Source: Acidobacteriaceae bacterium
Lineage (GTDB): Bacteria > Acidobacteriota > Terriglobia > Terriglobales > Acidobacteriaceae
Length of the DNA stretch: 5,774 bases
Direction: 5' to 3'
Assembly: GCA_003154055.1 (NCBI GenBank)
Contig: PMCH01000256.1
Coordinates: 1-5,774, forward strand
Of the stretch, positions 1-5,774 are shown in pieces (the first letter of the stretch is position 1; every line of letters starts with the position of its first letter). Under the pieces are notes generated by a model, which was not told the origin of the DNA, did no database searches, and worked only from the letters and a program-made list of their open reading frames with translations. The position numbers and the translations under genes are program-made.

Positions 1-746
1 GGCGAAAAGTCCGGACGCGCCTTCCACGTGGTCTCTTCGTAATGAATTTCGCGTGCCTCGGCCCCCGGCTGCGCTTTCACGATCCAAAAGCCGCCCGTAC
101 CGTGAATGTGCCCGCGGTTCGAGATGAACAGAATCTCCGACCCGTCCCGCGACCACACGGGACTGATGTCGTGGTCCATCTTGCTGTAGTAATAACGAGG
201 CAATGAGCTGACGTTTTCAGCAGTAAGTTGCTGGACGTTGCTAAGCCCGCTCTCTTCGAATCGTCCAACAAAGATGTGAAAGTGGCCCTTGCCGGAGGTC
301 GATACAAACGCCAGCCGCTTGCCGTCGGGCGAAAACCGCGGCTCAAGATTGACTGCGCCGCCGGAAGTGAGCTGACGCGTGTGCCCATCGCGCAAATCGA
401 GCGACCAGAGCTCAACCGCGTCGTGATCGTAACGCGTGAAAACCACCCAGCGCGCATCCCCCGACCAGTCCGGCTGGTAGTCGTATCCAGGCCCGGCCGT
501 GAGCTGTTCCGCCTTCGCACTTCCCACTTCCTGCCGCCACAGCGATCCGGCCATCGAATACACCAGACTGCGCGAATCCGGAGACCACGCCAGCGAACTC
601 GGCCCCGTCGTCAACTGCGGCAGATACATCTCGCGGTAGTAGTAGGAATGCGGCAGATCAATCTGTTTGAGTACCGGTTCGCGTTGTGCGAAACAATAAG
701 TGGCACCCAACAGCACGAAAAAGCAAGCAAGACAAGACTTAGACAA
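1..746 (-). CDS. Exported TolB-like PD40 beta-propeller protein, N-terminal part (3' end outside window)
   Basis: The visible 248 codons run open from a TTG at 746-744 to the window edge. The start choice rests on a GGAGG (plus-strand 751-755) four bases upstream and on the signal peptide that follows immediately: MSKS, then a hydrophobic stretch at residues 5-19, with a likely signal peptidase I site after Ala20. No ATG lies in this frame between the preceding in-frame stop (plus-strand 809-811) and the TTG. Four PD40/TolB blade motifs are visible: WSPDSRSLVYS (54-64), WSGDARWVVFTR (94-105), FSPDGKRLAFVS (138-149) and WSRDGSEILFIS (198-209). QLT-type turns lie between blades, and a fifth blade begins at the edge. 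Such propellers are periplasmic or extracellular scaffolds. In related proteins the propeller often precedes a metallohydrolase (amidohydrolase or CehA/McbA-like) domain; whether that holds here cannot be seen. The gene lies 60 bp after the CocE-type hydrolase and is probably its operon partner. Confidence 0.85.
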   Translation of the reverse strand, partial: MSKSCLACFFVLLGATYCFAQREPVLKQIDLPHSYYYREMYLPQLTTGPSSLAWSPDSRSLVYSMAGSLWRQEVGSAKAEQLTAGPGYDYQPDWSGDARWVVFTRYDHDAVELWSLDLRDGHTRQLTSGGAVNLEPRFSPDGKRLAFVSTSGKGHFHIFVGRFEESGLSNVQQLTAENVSSLPRYYYSKMDHDISPVWSRDGSEILFISNRGHIHGTGGFWIVKAQPGAEAREIHYEETTWKARPDFS

Positions 747-750
747 GGGC

Positions 751-755
751 CCTCC
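751..755 (-). promoter_or_regulatory. Ribosome binding site for the PD40 protein
   Basis: On the minus strand this reads GGAGG, followed by four bases and then TTG. The spacing is slightly short, but this is the only Shine-Dalgarno-like site in front of the frame that encodes the signal peptide, and it decides the TTG start. Confidence 0.5.
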
Positions 756-806
756 ACAAAACAGAAAAACGGCGAAGACTCGACCATGCGCCAGTGTGCT
801 CGAAAT

Positions 807-2579
807 CTAGTTTGACGGTGCGACCACCGGCAGCAGAATTTGCGACGCATGCCCGCCCCCGTGATAGACGCGGATGCTGGCTTTCTTCATCTCCGCGCTG
901 GTGACCTCGGACTTCCCATTCTGCAGGTTACGCGAGAAATTCGGAGAGAAACTCCCGGAGATCTGCACGCGGATCCGGTGCCTCTTCAGGAACACGTTGC
1001 TCGTGATCAGGTTTCCGAGCTTGAGTTCGTATATCTTCCCCGGCTCCAGCAGTTGCCGCCCGCGTTTCAGGTCGCGATAGCTGGCCCGCAGGACGTCCAG
1101 CCCCGGACTCATCAGGTTGAGCGCCGTCCCATCTGGGGAGACATCCTGCAAGCGCACCCAGAAATCCAGGTCGCGGCAATCACAGGAAACAAACATGTCC
1201 GCGCGGATCGGGCCGGTAACCTCGGTATCCTCCGTCACAACCGCCGAATCGAACGTGAGCACGTCCGCGCGTTCGGCCAGCTTGCGGTAGTCGTGCGCGC
1301 CCGACGCCGCATATTCATTCACCACCGGGTTCGCCGGATCGGAGACGAACTCGCTGAAATCTTTCTTGTCCGCCGCAGGTTTTTCCGACAAGCTTCCCCA
1401 GCTCTCTCCCTGGAGTGCCGGGATCAGGAACAAAGGAATGCCCCGGGCCGCCGGGGGCCATGTATCAGACTCACGCCACTCATTTCGTCCCATCACGAAA
1501 TAGCGCACCGGCTTCTCGCGCTCCACTCCGTTCTCAGCACCCTTCAGGAAGCGATCCATCCACCGAAGCACAACGTCGTCATAATCAATCGCGGCCGACG
1601 CACCGAACTCGCGCTCGCCGGAATGAGTCTTTGCCGTGCTACCCACTCCATGCACCCACGGACCGAGCAACAGGTACGTTCGCGGATCCTTCTCTCCCAT
1701 GCGCGCCTTGAGCAGGCCCGCGTAGTTGGTGGTGGCGCCCTCCGGCCCGTAGTTGTCGTCGTACCAGGCGGAGAAGTTCAGCACTGCCGCATGCGTCCGG
1801 CCATACTTGTCGCGCAGTTCACTCCAATTCCACCAAGGGTCGTCGGGAGAATGCCGCAGCCAGTCGAAGTAATAAGGAGCCACCTGCTTCAGCGCCCCCA
1901 TATCGCGCAGCGGAAGCGCGCCCAGCATCTTCGGCCCTTCGTCCTTCCATGCGGTCAAGGCTTCCTCGTAGGTCCGCGGCCCGGGAAGATTTTTCTTCAC
2001 CCGGACATCCCACGCAATGTTGTCCCAGATCCACTCCATCCAGGACATGTCCCACGTGCCCCCTGCGTAGAAGAAATTCTGGGGAGTTGAAAAAGTCATG
2101 GCCGGCATCATCGCCTTCAGGTGCGGAGGGTTCTCGACCGCCGCCAGCCACTGCACCGCTCCCGGATAGGATAGTCCAAAGGTTCCCACCGCTCCGTTCG
2201 ACCAAGGCTGAGCGGCGGCCCATTCGATGGTGTCGTAACCATCGCGCCCTTCGTTCTCATAGGGACGGAATTCGCCATCCGAGTGATACCGCCCGCGCAC
2301 ATCAACGATCACCACCGCATAGCCTCGCTCCACCGCATGCTGGAAAGTCGTGTACTCCTTCTCCGCCGCGTCCTTGCCATACGGAGTGCGATAAACGAGT
2401 ACGGGAAGCTTGCTGGACACCGTCCGTCGCAACACGTCCGCCCGCAATACGACGCCGTCGCGCATGGGAATAGCGACGTTCGTTTCGACCACAGACGGTA
2501 GCTGCGGAGCATTGGTCGGTTGTGCTGCCGAAAAGGAACATCCCGAAAGTAGCAACAGAACAAGGGTCCCGAGTTTCAT
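807..2579 (-). CDS. Exported CocE/NonD-family alpha/beta hydrolase (X-Pro dipeptidyl-peptidase-like, S15)
   Basis: This is a 590-residue serine hydrolase, full length for the family, which includes cocaine esterase, alpha-amino-acid ester hydrolases, glutaryl-7-ACA acylases and X-Pro dipeptidyl peptidases. From the ATG at 2579, the alpha/beta-hydrolase domain opens with IPMRDGVVLRADV (residues 37-49). RTPYGK (64-69) carries the oxyanion-type Tyr67. The nucleophile elbow GLSYPG has Ser137, FSAWYDD offers Asp274 and GPWVHG offers His310, completing a triad in the family's usual order. A C-terminal jelly-roll domain follows (about 390-585), with its typical HRIRVQISGSFSPNF stretch at 534-548. 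The N-terminus MKLGTLVLLLLSGC looks like a short lipoprotein signal (lipobox LSGC, Cys14), although signal peptidase I cleavage after SAA is also possible, so the enzyme should act in the envelope. An in-frame TTG at 2615 would add 12 residues ahead of the signal and is less likely. No strong Shine-Dalgarno site is visible. The exact substrate cannot be read from the sequence. Confidence 0.93.
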   Translation of the reverse strand: MKLGTLVLLLLSGCSFSAAQPTNAPQLPSVVETNVAIPMRDGVVLRADVLRRTVSSKLPVLVYRTPYGKDAAEKEYTTFQHAVERGYAVVIVDVRGRYHSDGEFRPYENEGRDGYDTIEWAAAQPWSNGAVGTFGLSYPGAVQWLAAVENPPHLKAMMPAMTFSTPQNFFYAGGTWDMSWMEWIWDNIAWDVRVKKNLPGPRTYEEALTAWKDEGPKMLGALPLRDMGALKQVAPYYFDWLRHSPDDPWWNWSELRDKYGRTHAAVLNFSAWYDDNYGPEGATTNYAGLLKARMGEKDPRTYLLLGPWVHGVGSTAKTHSGEREFGASAAIDYDDVVLRWMDRFLKGAENGVEREKPVRYFVMGRNEWRESDTWPPAARGIPLFLIPALQGESWGSLSEKPAADKKDFSEFVSDPANPVVNEYAASGAHDYRKLAERADVLTFDSAVVTEDTEVTGPIRADMFVSCDCRDLDFWVRLQDVSPDGTALNLMSPGLDVLRASYRDLKRGRQLLEPGKIYELKLGNLITSNVFLKRHRIRVQISGSFSPNFSRNLQNGKSEVTSAEMKKASIRVYHGGGHASQILLPVVAPSN

Positions 2580-2616
2580 CGCGGTGAGGCTATCACCACA
2601 TGCCGAGGGCGACAAG

Positions 2617-3912
2617 TCAGGCCTTCGCTGGCTCCCGCTTGCGCACCCACGCCCAGTTCAGCAGCGCCGCCGCCACCGTGGCCACCATGATGCGGGACTG
2701 GCTCAGGTCCACCTGCGTCAGCAGCAACACACAGATCACAATGCCGAGCACCGCCCACACTGGTCCCCCGGGAAGCCGGAAGCGCGCGGTTTGAGGTTGA
2801 CTTCGCCGCAAGGCGATCAGCGCGGCACAGGTTACTGCGTAGTGGAATACGCGCGACACCACCGACAGCGTCACATTCCACGTGAAGCTGCCGACAATGG
2901 CCAGCCCCCACACAATCACTCCGTACACCAGAATCGAAAACCAGGGCGTGCGCGTGCTGGCACTCACCGCGCCAAAGATCTTCGGCAGATCGCCACTCTC
3001 AGCCAGGGCCATCGTGACGCGGGGCATCCCCAGTAGTTTCGCGCCCAGATAACCGTAGACAGAAAGCAGCGCTCCGATTGCCACCACCGTCGCTCCACGA
3101 TTGCCCATGGTTGCGCGCGCCACCTCGGCCAGCGGACGATCCGATGCCCCCGACGGACCCAATACTCCCACCACCACCCACTGAATCAGCGCATAAATCG
3201 CGGTGCAGCCAATTGCGGTTGCGAGCAGCGAAAAAGCAACATCGCGCTGCGGATTCTTGAATTCGCTCATGGGCGCCACGGCACTCTCAAATCCACCGTA
3301 GGCAAAGGCCAACAGGACCATCGCTTTCAGCCAGGTACTGCCGGAAATCGGCGCGGCCGAGCCGAGCGGCGCAGGGTGCACGATCGTAACCGCGGCTCCC
3401 GCTAGAATCACCATCAGCAGCGGCAGGATCTTCGCCACCGTGAACACGTTACTCACGGCGGTGCCCTGTCGCACACCCAAGATGTTGATCAGGGTGAGAA
3501 GTCCCACCAACAGGGTCAGGATCAGAAAACGATGCCAGGGATCCTTGGCCCCCGGCCAGAATTCCGCCAGGTAGATCACGAACAAGTTGGCATTCGCGGC
3601 GGGCGCCGTCGACTGGGACAAATAGAGCATCCAGCCGACCATGATTCCCGTCAGCCTCCCAAAAGCTGTGCGGGCATAAAGATAAGGACCTCCCGCCTGG
3701 GAAAAATGCGATGCCACCTCGGCGAAGCAGGCCATGATGACGCCAATAGCCACCCCGGCAATCAGCGCAGCGACCACGCTGTACCTGCCCAGAAGGCGCG
3801 CAACCGTCGAGGGCAGTCCAAACACACCGCTGCCAATCACCGAATTGATGGTCAGCGCAACCAGGCTCCAGCGGCCAATGGCCCGGACCAGTCCGGTTTT
3901 CGGGGTGCTCAT
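2617..3912 (-). CDS. APC-superfamily amino acid/polyamine permease
   Basis: This 431-residue protein is almost entirely hydrophobic helices, with about 12 membrane segments, matching the usual size of bacterial APC transporters. Family hallmarks appear in order. TM1 has the unwound substrate-binding turn IGSGVFG (26-32). SQAGGPYLYARTAFG (71-85) spans the start of TM3. TM6 has FAYGGFES (203-210), followed by EFKNPQRDV (217-225). RTPWFSIL (321-328) precedes TM9, and FRLPGGP (378-384) precedes the last two helices. The N-terminus begins MSTPKTG, ahead of TM1, with an ATG at 3912-3910; the upstream ribosome site is weak. Proteins of this family exchange or co-transport amino acids or amines across the inner membrane. 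Substrate identity cannot be decided here. The stop lies 37 bp before the ATG of the exported hydrolase, so the two are probably co-transcribed. Confidence 0.93.
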   Translation of the reverse strand: MSTPKTGLVRAIGRWSLVALTINSVIGSGVFGLPSTVARLLGRYSVVAALIAGVAIGVIMACFAEVASHFSQAGGPYLYARTAFGRLTGIMVGWMLYLSQSTAPAANANLFVIYLAEFWPGAKDPWHRFLILTLLVGLLTLINILGVRQGTAVSNVFTVAKILPLLMVILAGAAVTIVHPAPLGSAAPISGSTWLKAMVLLAFAYGGFESAVAPMSEFKNPQRDVAFSLLATAIGCTAIYALIQWVVVGVLGPSGASDRPLAEVARATMGNRGATVVAIGALLSVYGYLGAKLLGMPRVTMALAESGDLPKIFGAVSASTRTPWFSILVYGVIVWGLAIVGSFTWNVTLSVVSRVFHYAVTCAALIALRRSQPQTARFRLPGGPVWAVLGIVICVLLLTQVDLSQSRIMVATVAAALLNWAWVRKREPAKA

Positions 3913-3949
3913 TTCGCACCGTTTGTATCACAGCAAACCCCGCGCTTGA

Positions 3950-3977
3950 ATTAAACTTCTTGTCCGGCCTGGAACAA
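3950..3977 (-). promoter_or_regulatory. Candidate sigma-70-type promoter for the permease-hydrolase-PD40 cluster
   Basis: On the minus strand, TTGTTC (plus-strand 3972-3977, three of six matches to the -35 consensus) is followed after 16 bases by TTTAAT (plus-strand 3950-3955, five of six matches to the -10 consensus). Transcription would start near 3943, leaving a leader of about 30 bases. That leader contains a small inverted repeat, GTTTG/CAAAC (3921-3925 and 3934-3938, 8-base loop). This is pattern matching only. It lies in the single divergent gap where a promoter is expected. Confidence 0.3.
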
Positions 3978-4009
3978 TCTGCAATCGGCCCGGGGAGCGC
4001 ACAAGAGTC

Positions 4010-4753
4010 GTGGCTGCGAGCATTTCCGATATCCGGCTCCTATTGAGAGTCAAACAGTTACCCAAGTGCGCCGACCCGCGCCGCGTTTTCGTCACCGGAG
4101 GCACGGGCTATCTCGGCGGCAATCTGCTCCCCGTGCTGCTGGAGCGGGGTCACCACGTGCGAGCTCTGGTCCGGACGAACTCAAAAGGCAAAGTGCCCGC
4201 TGGCTGCGAAGTCGTCTCGGGGGACCCGCTCGATGCCAAGACCTATCGTCAATTGGTCCGGCCCGCCGACACCTTTATCCATCTGGTCGGAGTCCCGCGC
4301 CCCTCGCCGTCCAAAGGAACCCAGTTCCGGGCCATTGACCTGGTTTCCGCCCAAGAGGCCATTTCAGCGGCCGCCGACCTCGGAGTGCCACATTTTGTCT
4401 ATCTGAGCGTCGCCCAACCTGCCCCCGTGATGAGGGCGTACATCGCGGTCCGGGCCGAATGCGAGTCCCTGATCCGGCAGCGCGGCCTCAACGCCACCAT
4501 CCTGCGCCCCTGGTACGTCCTGGGGCCGGGGCACCGCTGGCCCTACCTGCTGCTGCCCTTCTACAAAATGATGGAGTGGTTTCCCCCCACCCGCGCCGGA
4601 GCCCTCCGGCTGGGACTGGTTACCATCGATCAGATGGTCTTGTCCCTGGTCCAGGCGGTGGAGTCGCCGCACGAGGGGGTTCGGGTCGTGGAAGTTCCCG
4701 AAATCCGGAACGCCCAGGTCAGCCTCTCCGCCGAACACGCCAAGACCGCGTGA
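4010..4753 (+). CDS. Atypical SDR, NAD(P)-binding (NmrA/NDUFA9-like) with YxxxR in place of YxxxK
   Basis: This 247-residue protein has a Rossmann fold. It opens with RRVFVTGGTGYLGGNLLPVL (24-43), whose glycine pattern TGGTGYLG is the dinucleotide-binding loop. A basic residue ends strand 2 (RALVR, 51-55), which fits NADP(H) but does not prove it. Later strands give FIHLVG (89-94) and FVYLSV (129-134). LRPWYVLGPG (165-174) is the usual post-strand-6 segment of extended and atypical SDRs. The position of the catalytic YxxxK reads Y144-I-A-V-R148, so Lys is replaced by Arg, and classic reductase chemistry is uncertain. The protein is shorter than typical extended SDRs, and the C-terminal substrate domain is small. 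The start is a GTG; GGGGAG at 3992-3997 is rather far upstream (12 bases). An in-frame TTG at 4043 lacks a ribosome site. It is divergent from the permease cluster, so a functional link is not implied. Function is unknown beyond nucleotide binding. Confidence 0.85.
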   Translation: MAASISDIRLLLRVKQLPKCADPRRVFVTGGTGYLGGNLLPVLLERGHHVRALVRTNSKGKVPAGCEVVSGDPLDAKTYRQLVRPADTFIHLVGVPRPSPSKGTQFRAIDLVSAQEAISAAADLGVPHFVYLSVAQPAPVMRAYIAVRAECESLIRQRGLNATILRPWYVLGPGHRWPYLLLPFYKMMEWFPPTRAGALRLGLVTIDQMVLSLVQAVESPHEGVRVVEVPEIRNAQVSLSAEHAKTA

Positions 4754-4780
4754 AACTGCGCGTCCGGCGCGGCTTCTCGA

Positions 4781-4813
4781 ACCTTGTCTCGAACCAAGGT
4801 AACTTCAATTACC
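4781..4813 (+). repeat. Overlapping small inverted repeats in the SDR/128-residue gene gap
   Basis: ACCTTG (4781-4786) can pair with CAAGGT (4795-4800), and GGTAA (4798-4802) can pair with TTACC (4809-4813). The two stems share GGT at 4798-4800 and so exclude each other. A 9-base direct repeat TCTCGAACC (4775-4783 and 4787-4795) overlaps the first stem. No T-run follows, so neither stem looks like an intrinsic terminator. The arms are only 5-6 bases long and may be chance. Confidence 0.35.
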
Positions 4814-4875
4814 GAAGCACATGCACACGGGGAATCTTTGCGCTCCGGCCATCGGATGCGATGGTGATGCAGGCG

Positions 4876-4882
4876 AAAGGAG
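4876..4882 (+). promoter_or_regulatory. Ribosome binding site for the 128-residue protein
   Basis: AAAGGAG ends four bases before the ATG at 4887. It is the strongest Shine-Dalgarno match in the window. It places the start at 4887 rather than at the in-frame ATG at 4821, which has no comparable site and would add 22 residues of unlike composition. Confidence 0.65.
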
Positions 4883-4886
4883 AACC

Positions 4887-5273
4887 ATGGACCAGGAAAG
4901 CCAGGCCAACATGGACCAGATTCATCTCCGCATTGTGCGGGTGACGGAGGATCTCCGCGCCATTCAGCAGGAACTCAATTGCGCCGCCATGCAGGCGCCC
5001 ACCGACCCGGAATTGATGGAAGCCCTCTCCGAACCTCCCGAGATGGACACTCTTCAAGTCCTCAAGTCTGCGCTCGACCAGATGCGCCACTTCCTGTGGT
5101 TCTATGTTGAAGTTATGACCAGCGACTCGGAAATGGGAGAGAAGTTACGCCAGAGTCTGCGCCAGGACGCAACCATCCGCGGCCAGGAAAACTTCGACCG
5201 CCAGTTCCAGAGCGCTTCGGATTCCATCATGCTGCGCTATCTGGCGGATCATAAGAACCGGAAACCAAACTAA
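4887..5273 (+). CDS. Conserved-looking helical protein of unknown function, 128 residues
   Basis: I do not recognise a named family. The protein is soluble and polar, with no signal peptide or membrane segment. It looks almost entirely alpha-helical: likely helices at about 9-32 (MDQIHLRIVRVTEDLRAIQQ), 53-77 (including LQVLKSALDQMRHFLWFYVEV), 79-97 and 100-122. A Pro/acidic linker separates the first two (APTDPELMEALSEPPEM, 37-53). The second helix is unusually aromatic near HFLWFYV (68-74), which suggests a packing or dimer interface. There is one Cys (32), and no metal site or catalytic motif is visible. The coding pattern is convincing: a strong ribosome site, an open frame of the expected composition and a clean TAA. 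It lies 133 bp after the SDR gene on the same strand and could be transcribed with it or from its own promoter. A small regulatory or scaffold protein is possible, but that is a guess. Confidence 0.75.
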   Translation: MDQESQANMDQIHLRIVRVTEDLRAIQQELNCAAMQAPTDPELMEALSEPPEMDTLQVLKSALDQMRHFLWFYVEVMTSDSEMGEKLRQSLRQDATIRGQENFDRQFQSASDSIMLRYLADHKNRKPN

Positions 5274-5463
5274 CTTTTATTGATTGTGATCCCGAATCTC
5301 GCTTGTCACCCCGGATATGGATTTGTCATCCTGAGCGGAGCGAAGAACACGCTTTCACTGGCTACTCGCCACTCAGGGCGGTGCCCCACATCAACTTGGT
5401 GCCAGCGATGAAAACCAGCGGAAGAATATCGAGTGAATGTGCGACGACCGCAGAAATCGCGAT
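5274..5463. other. Convergent intergenic gap
   Basis: This gap lies between the end of the 128-residue gene and the stop of the right-edge gene. It contains the REP-like element and a 33-codon hydrophobic open stretch on the minus strand (see findings). No T-rich intrinsic terminator was found for either gene, and no RNA gene was recognised. Confidence 0.6.
5303..5377. repeat. REP-like dispersed intergenic element with hairpin potential
   Basis: The stretch GTCATCCTGAGCGGAGCGAA (5325-5344) matches a motif I recall as a high-copy intergenic repeat in Acidobacteriota and some other phyla. A near copy of its start lies 20 bases earlier (TTGTCACCC at 5303-5311 against TTGTCATCC at 5323-5331). 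Bases 5330-5345 can pair with 5362-5377 at 12 of 16 positions, including the perfect outer CCTGAG/CTCAGG, around a 16-base loop. It sits between two convergent genes, the usual place for REP/BIME-type elements. Copy number cannot be judged from one window. Confidence 0.5.
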
Positions 5464-5774
5464 CTACGTTTTGTCCATACTGACGTGGACGGGCGGGTAA
5501 CAGACTTCCCAGCAAGGCGTACCATCCTGCTCGCCGGGTCGTAGCTCATACGTTGTTGGCAGGCCCAGCAATTGACCAAGCTTGACCCACTGTCCGCGCG
5601 TCAGGCCCATCTTTCGCTCGACCGCATCGCGAAGCACCATCTCTGGGATCGACATATCGTGAGCCAGTCCACCGTAGGCCAGCTTTAAGTACCTGATTGT
5701 TTCCAGCATCAGCGCACTCACGTATTGGCCGAGGAACACCGTGGTCAGCGGCGAATCGAGCGGCGGCAAAGAGG
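5464..5774 (-). CDS. Unrecognised protein, C-terminal part or near-complete (5' end at window edge)
   Basis: The frame is open from the window edge to a TAG at 5466-5464. A TTG at 5769-5767 would give 101 residues, but the frame is still open at the edge, so the true start may lie outside; an internal ATG at 5709 lacks a ribosome site. The numbering below counts from the TTG. Residues 13-31 (LGQYVSALMLETIRYLKLA) form a likely amphipathic helix. IPEMVLRDAVERKMGLTRGQWVKLGQLLGL (41-70) looks like two helices, with the second preceded by a turn at GLTRGQ. The tail (71-101) is Pro-rich and contains two Cys (86, 90) in CWEVC. The arrangement of short helices could be a small DNA- or protein-binding fold, but no family was recognised. 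It converges on the 128-residue gene across the REP-like gap. Confidence that it is coding rests on its regular composition and the absence of a better frame here. Confidence 0.55.
   Translation of the reverse strand, partial: SLPPLDSPLTTVFLGQYVSALMLETIRYLKLAYGGLAHDMSIPEMVLRDAVERKMGLTRGQWVKLGQLLGLPTTYELRPGEQDGTPCWEVCYPPVHVSMDKT

Noticed and set aside
228..815. Plus-strand open frame of 195 codons opposite the PD40 gene
   Set aside because: It is antisense to a frame with clear PD40 motifs and a signal peptide. Its product is Arg/Pro-rich with no domain, as expected from the complement of a GC-rich gene.
611..850. Minus-strand ATG frame overlapping the end of the hydrolase and the start of the PD40 gene
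   Set aside because: It runs out of frame through the PD40 signal peptide and ends after 79 codons. The PD40 frame has the motif and ribosome-site support.
840..2090. Plus-strand open frame of 416 codons opposite the CocE-type hydrolase
   Set aside because: It is long, but it is the exact antisense shadow of a complete enzyme with an intact catalytic set. Its composition (Arg, His, Pro, Val rich) shows no recognisable fold.
2580..2615. TTG start for the hydrolase, 12 codons upstream of the ATG
   Set aside because: The extra residues are polar and precede a signal sequence that starts properly at MKLGTL; no ribosome site supports the TTG.
2410..3036. Plus-strand open frame spanning the hydrolase/permease junction
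   Set aside because: It is antisense to both genes and low in complexity (His, Arg, Gln), with no ribosome site or family resemblance.
3921..3938. Possible CRP-like operator (TGTGA on the minus strand) before the permease
   Set aside because: Only one half-site is present, and the expected TCACA half at the right distance is missing; the sequence is better described as a weak inverted repeat.
4821..4886. Upstream ATG start for the 128-residue protein
   Set aside because: It has no ribosome site and adds 22 Gly/Cys-rich residues unlike the rest; the ATG at 4887 follows AAAGGAG.
5456..5463. Perfect 8-base palindrome ATCGCGAT next to the right-edge gene's stop
   Set aside because: It is too short, with no loop or T-run, to be a terminator; expected by chance at this length.

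Overview
The window is a GC-rich bacterial chromosome segment carrying six protein-coding genes, two of them cut by the window edges. No RNA genes, insertion sequences, phage genes or CRISPR arrays were seen. The organism is most likely a member of the Acidobacteriota. This is an inference from three things: the style of the secreted beta-propeller and CocE-type proteins, an NDUFA9-like short-chain dehydrogenase of a type I associate with that phylum, and a dispersed intergenic motif (GTCATCCTGAGCG-type) that I recall as common in such genomes. No marker gene in the window proves it.

Positions 1-3912 hold three genes, all on the minus strand and closely spaced, so they are probably co-transcribed in the order permease, hydrolase, propeller protein. 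The first is a 12-segment APC-superfamily amino acid/polyamine permease (3912-2617). It is followed after about 37 bp by an exported CocE/NonD-family serine hydrolase with an X-Pro dipeptidyl-peptidase-like fold (2579-807). Sixty bp further on comes an exported TolB-like PD40 beta-propeller protein (746 to beyond base 1), whose start is a TTG codon. The grouping suggests, but does not prove, an envelope hydrolase releasing amino acids or acylated amines that the permease imports.

A short divergent intergenic region (3913-4009) separates this cluster from two plus-strand genes. The first encodes an NAD(P)-binding atypical SDR of the NmrA/NDUFA9 type (4010-4753), in which Arg replaces the usual Lys of the YxxxK motif. 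The second encodes a 128-residue, mainly helical protein of unknown function (4887-5273). The 133 bp between them contain overlapping small inverted repeats.

The gene at the right edge runs on the minus strand (from beyond 5774 to 5464) and converges on the 128-residue gene. It is not recognised. The roughly 190 bp convergent gap (5274-5463) holds a REP-like dispersed motif with hairpin potential. It also holds a hydrophobic 33-codon open stretch in frame with, and directly after, the stop of the unrecognised gene. I see no clear new biological system here. The most checkable oddities are that in-frame extension, the REP-like element, the SDR active-site substitution and the permease-hydrolase-propeller cluster.
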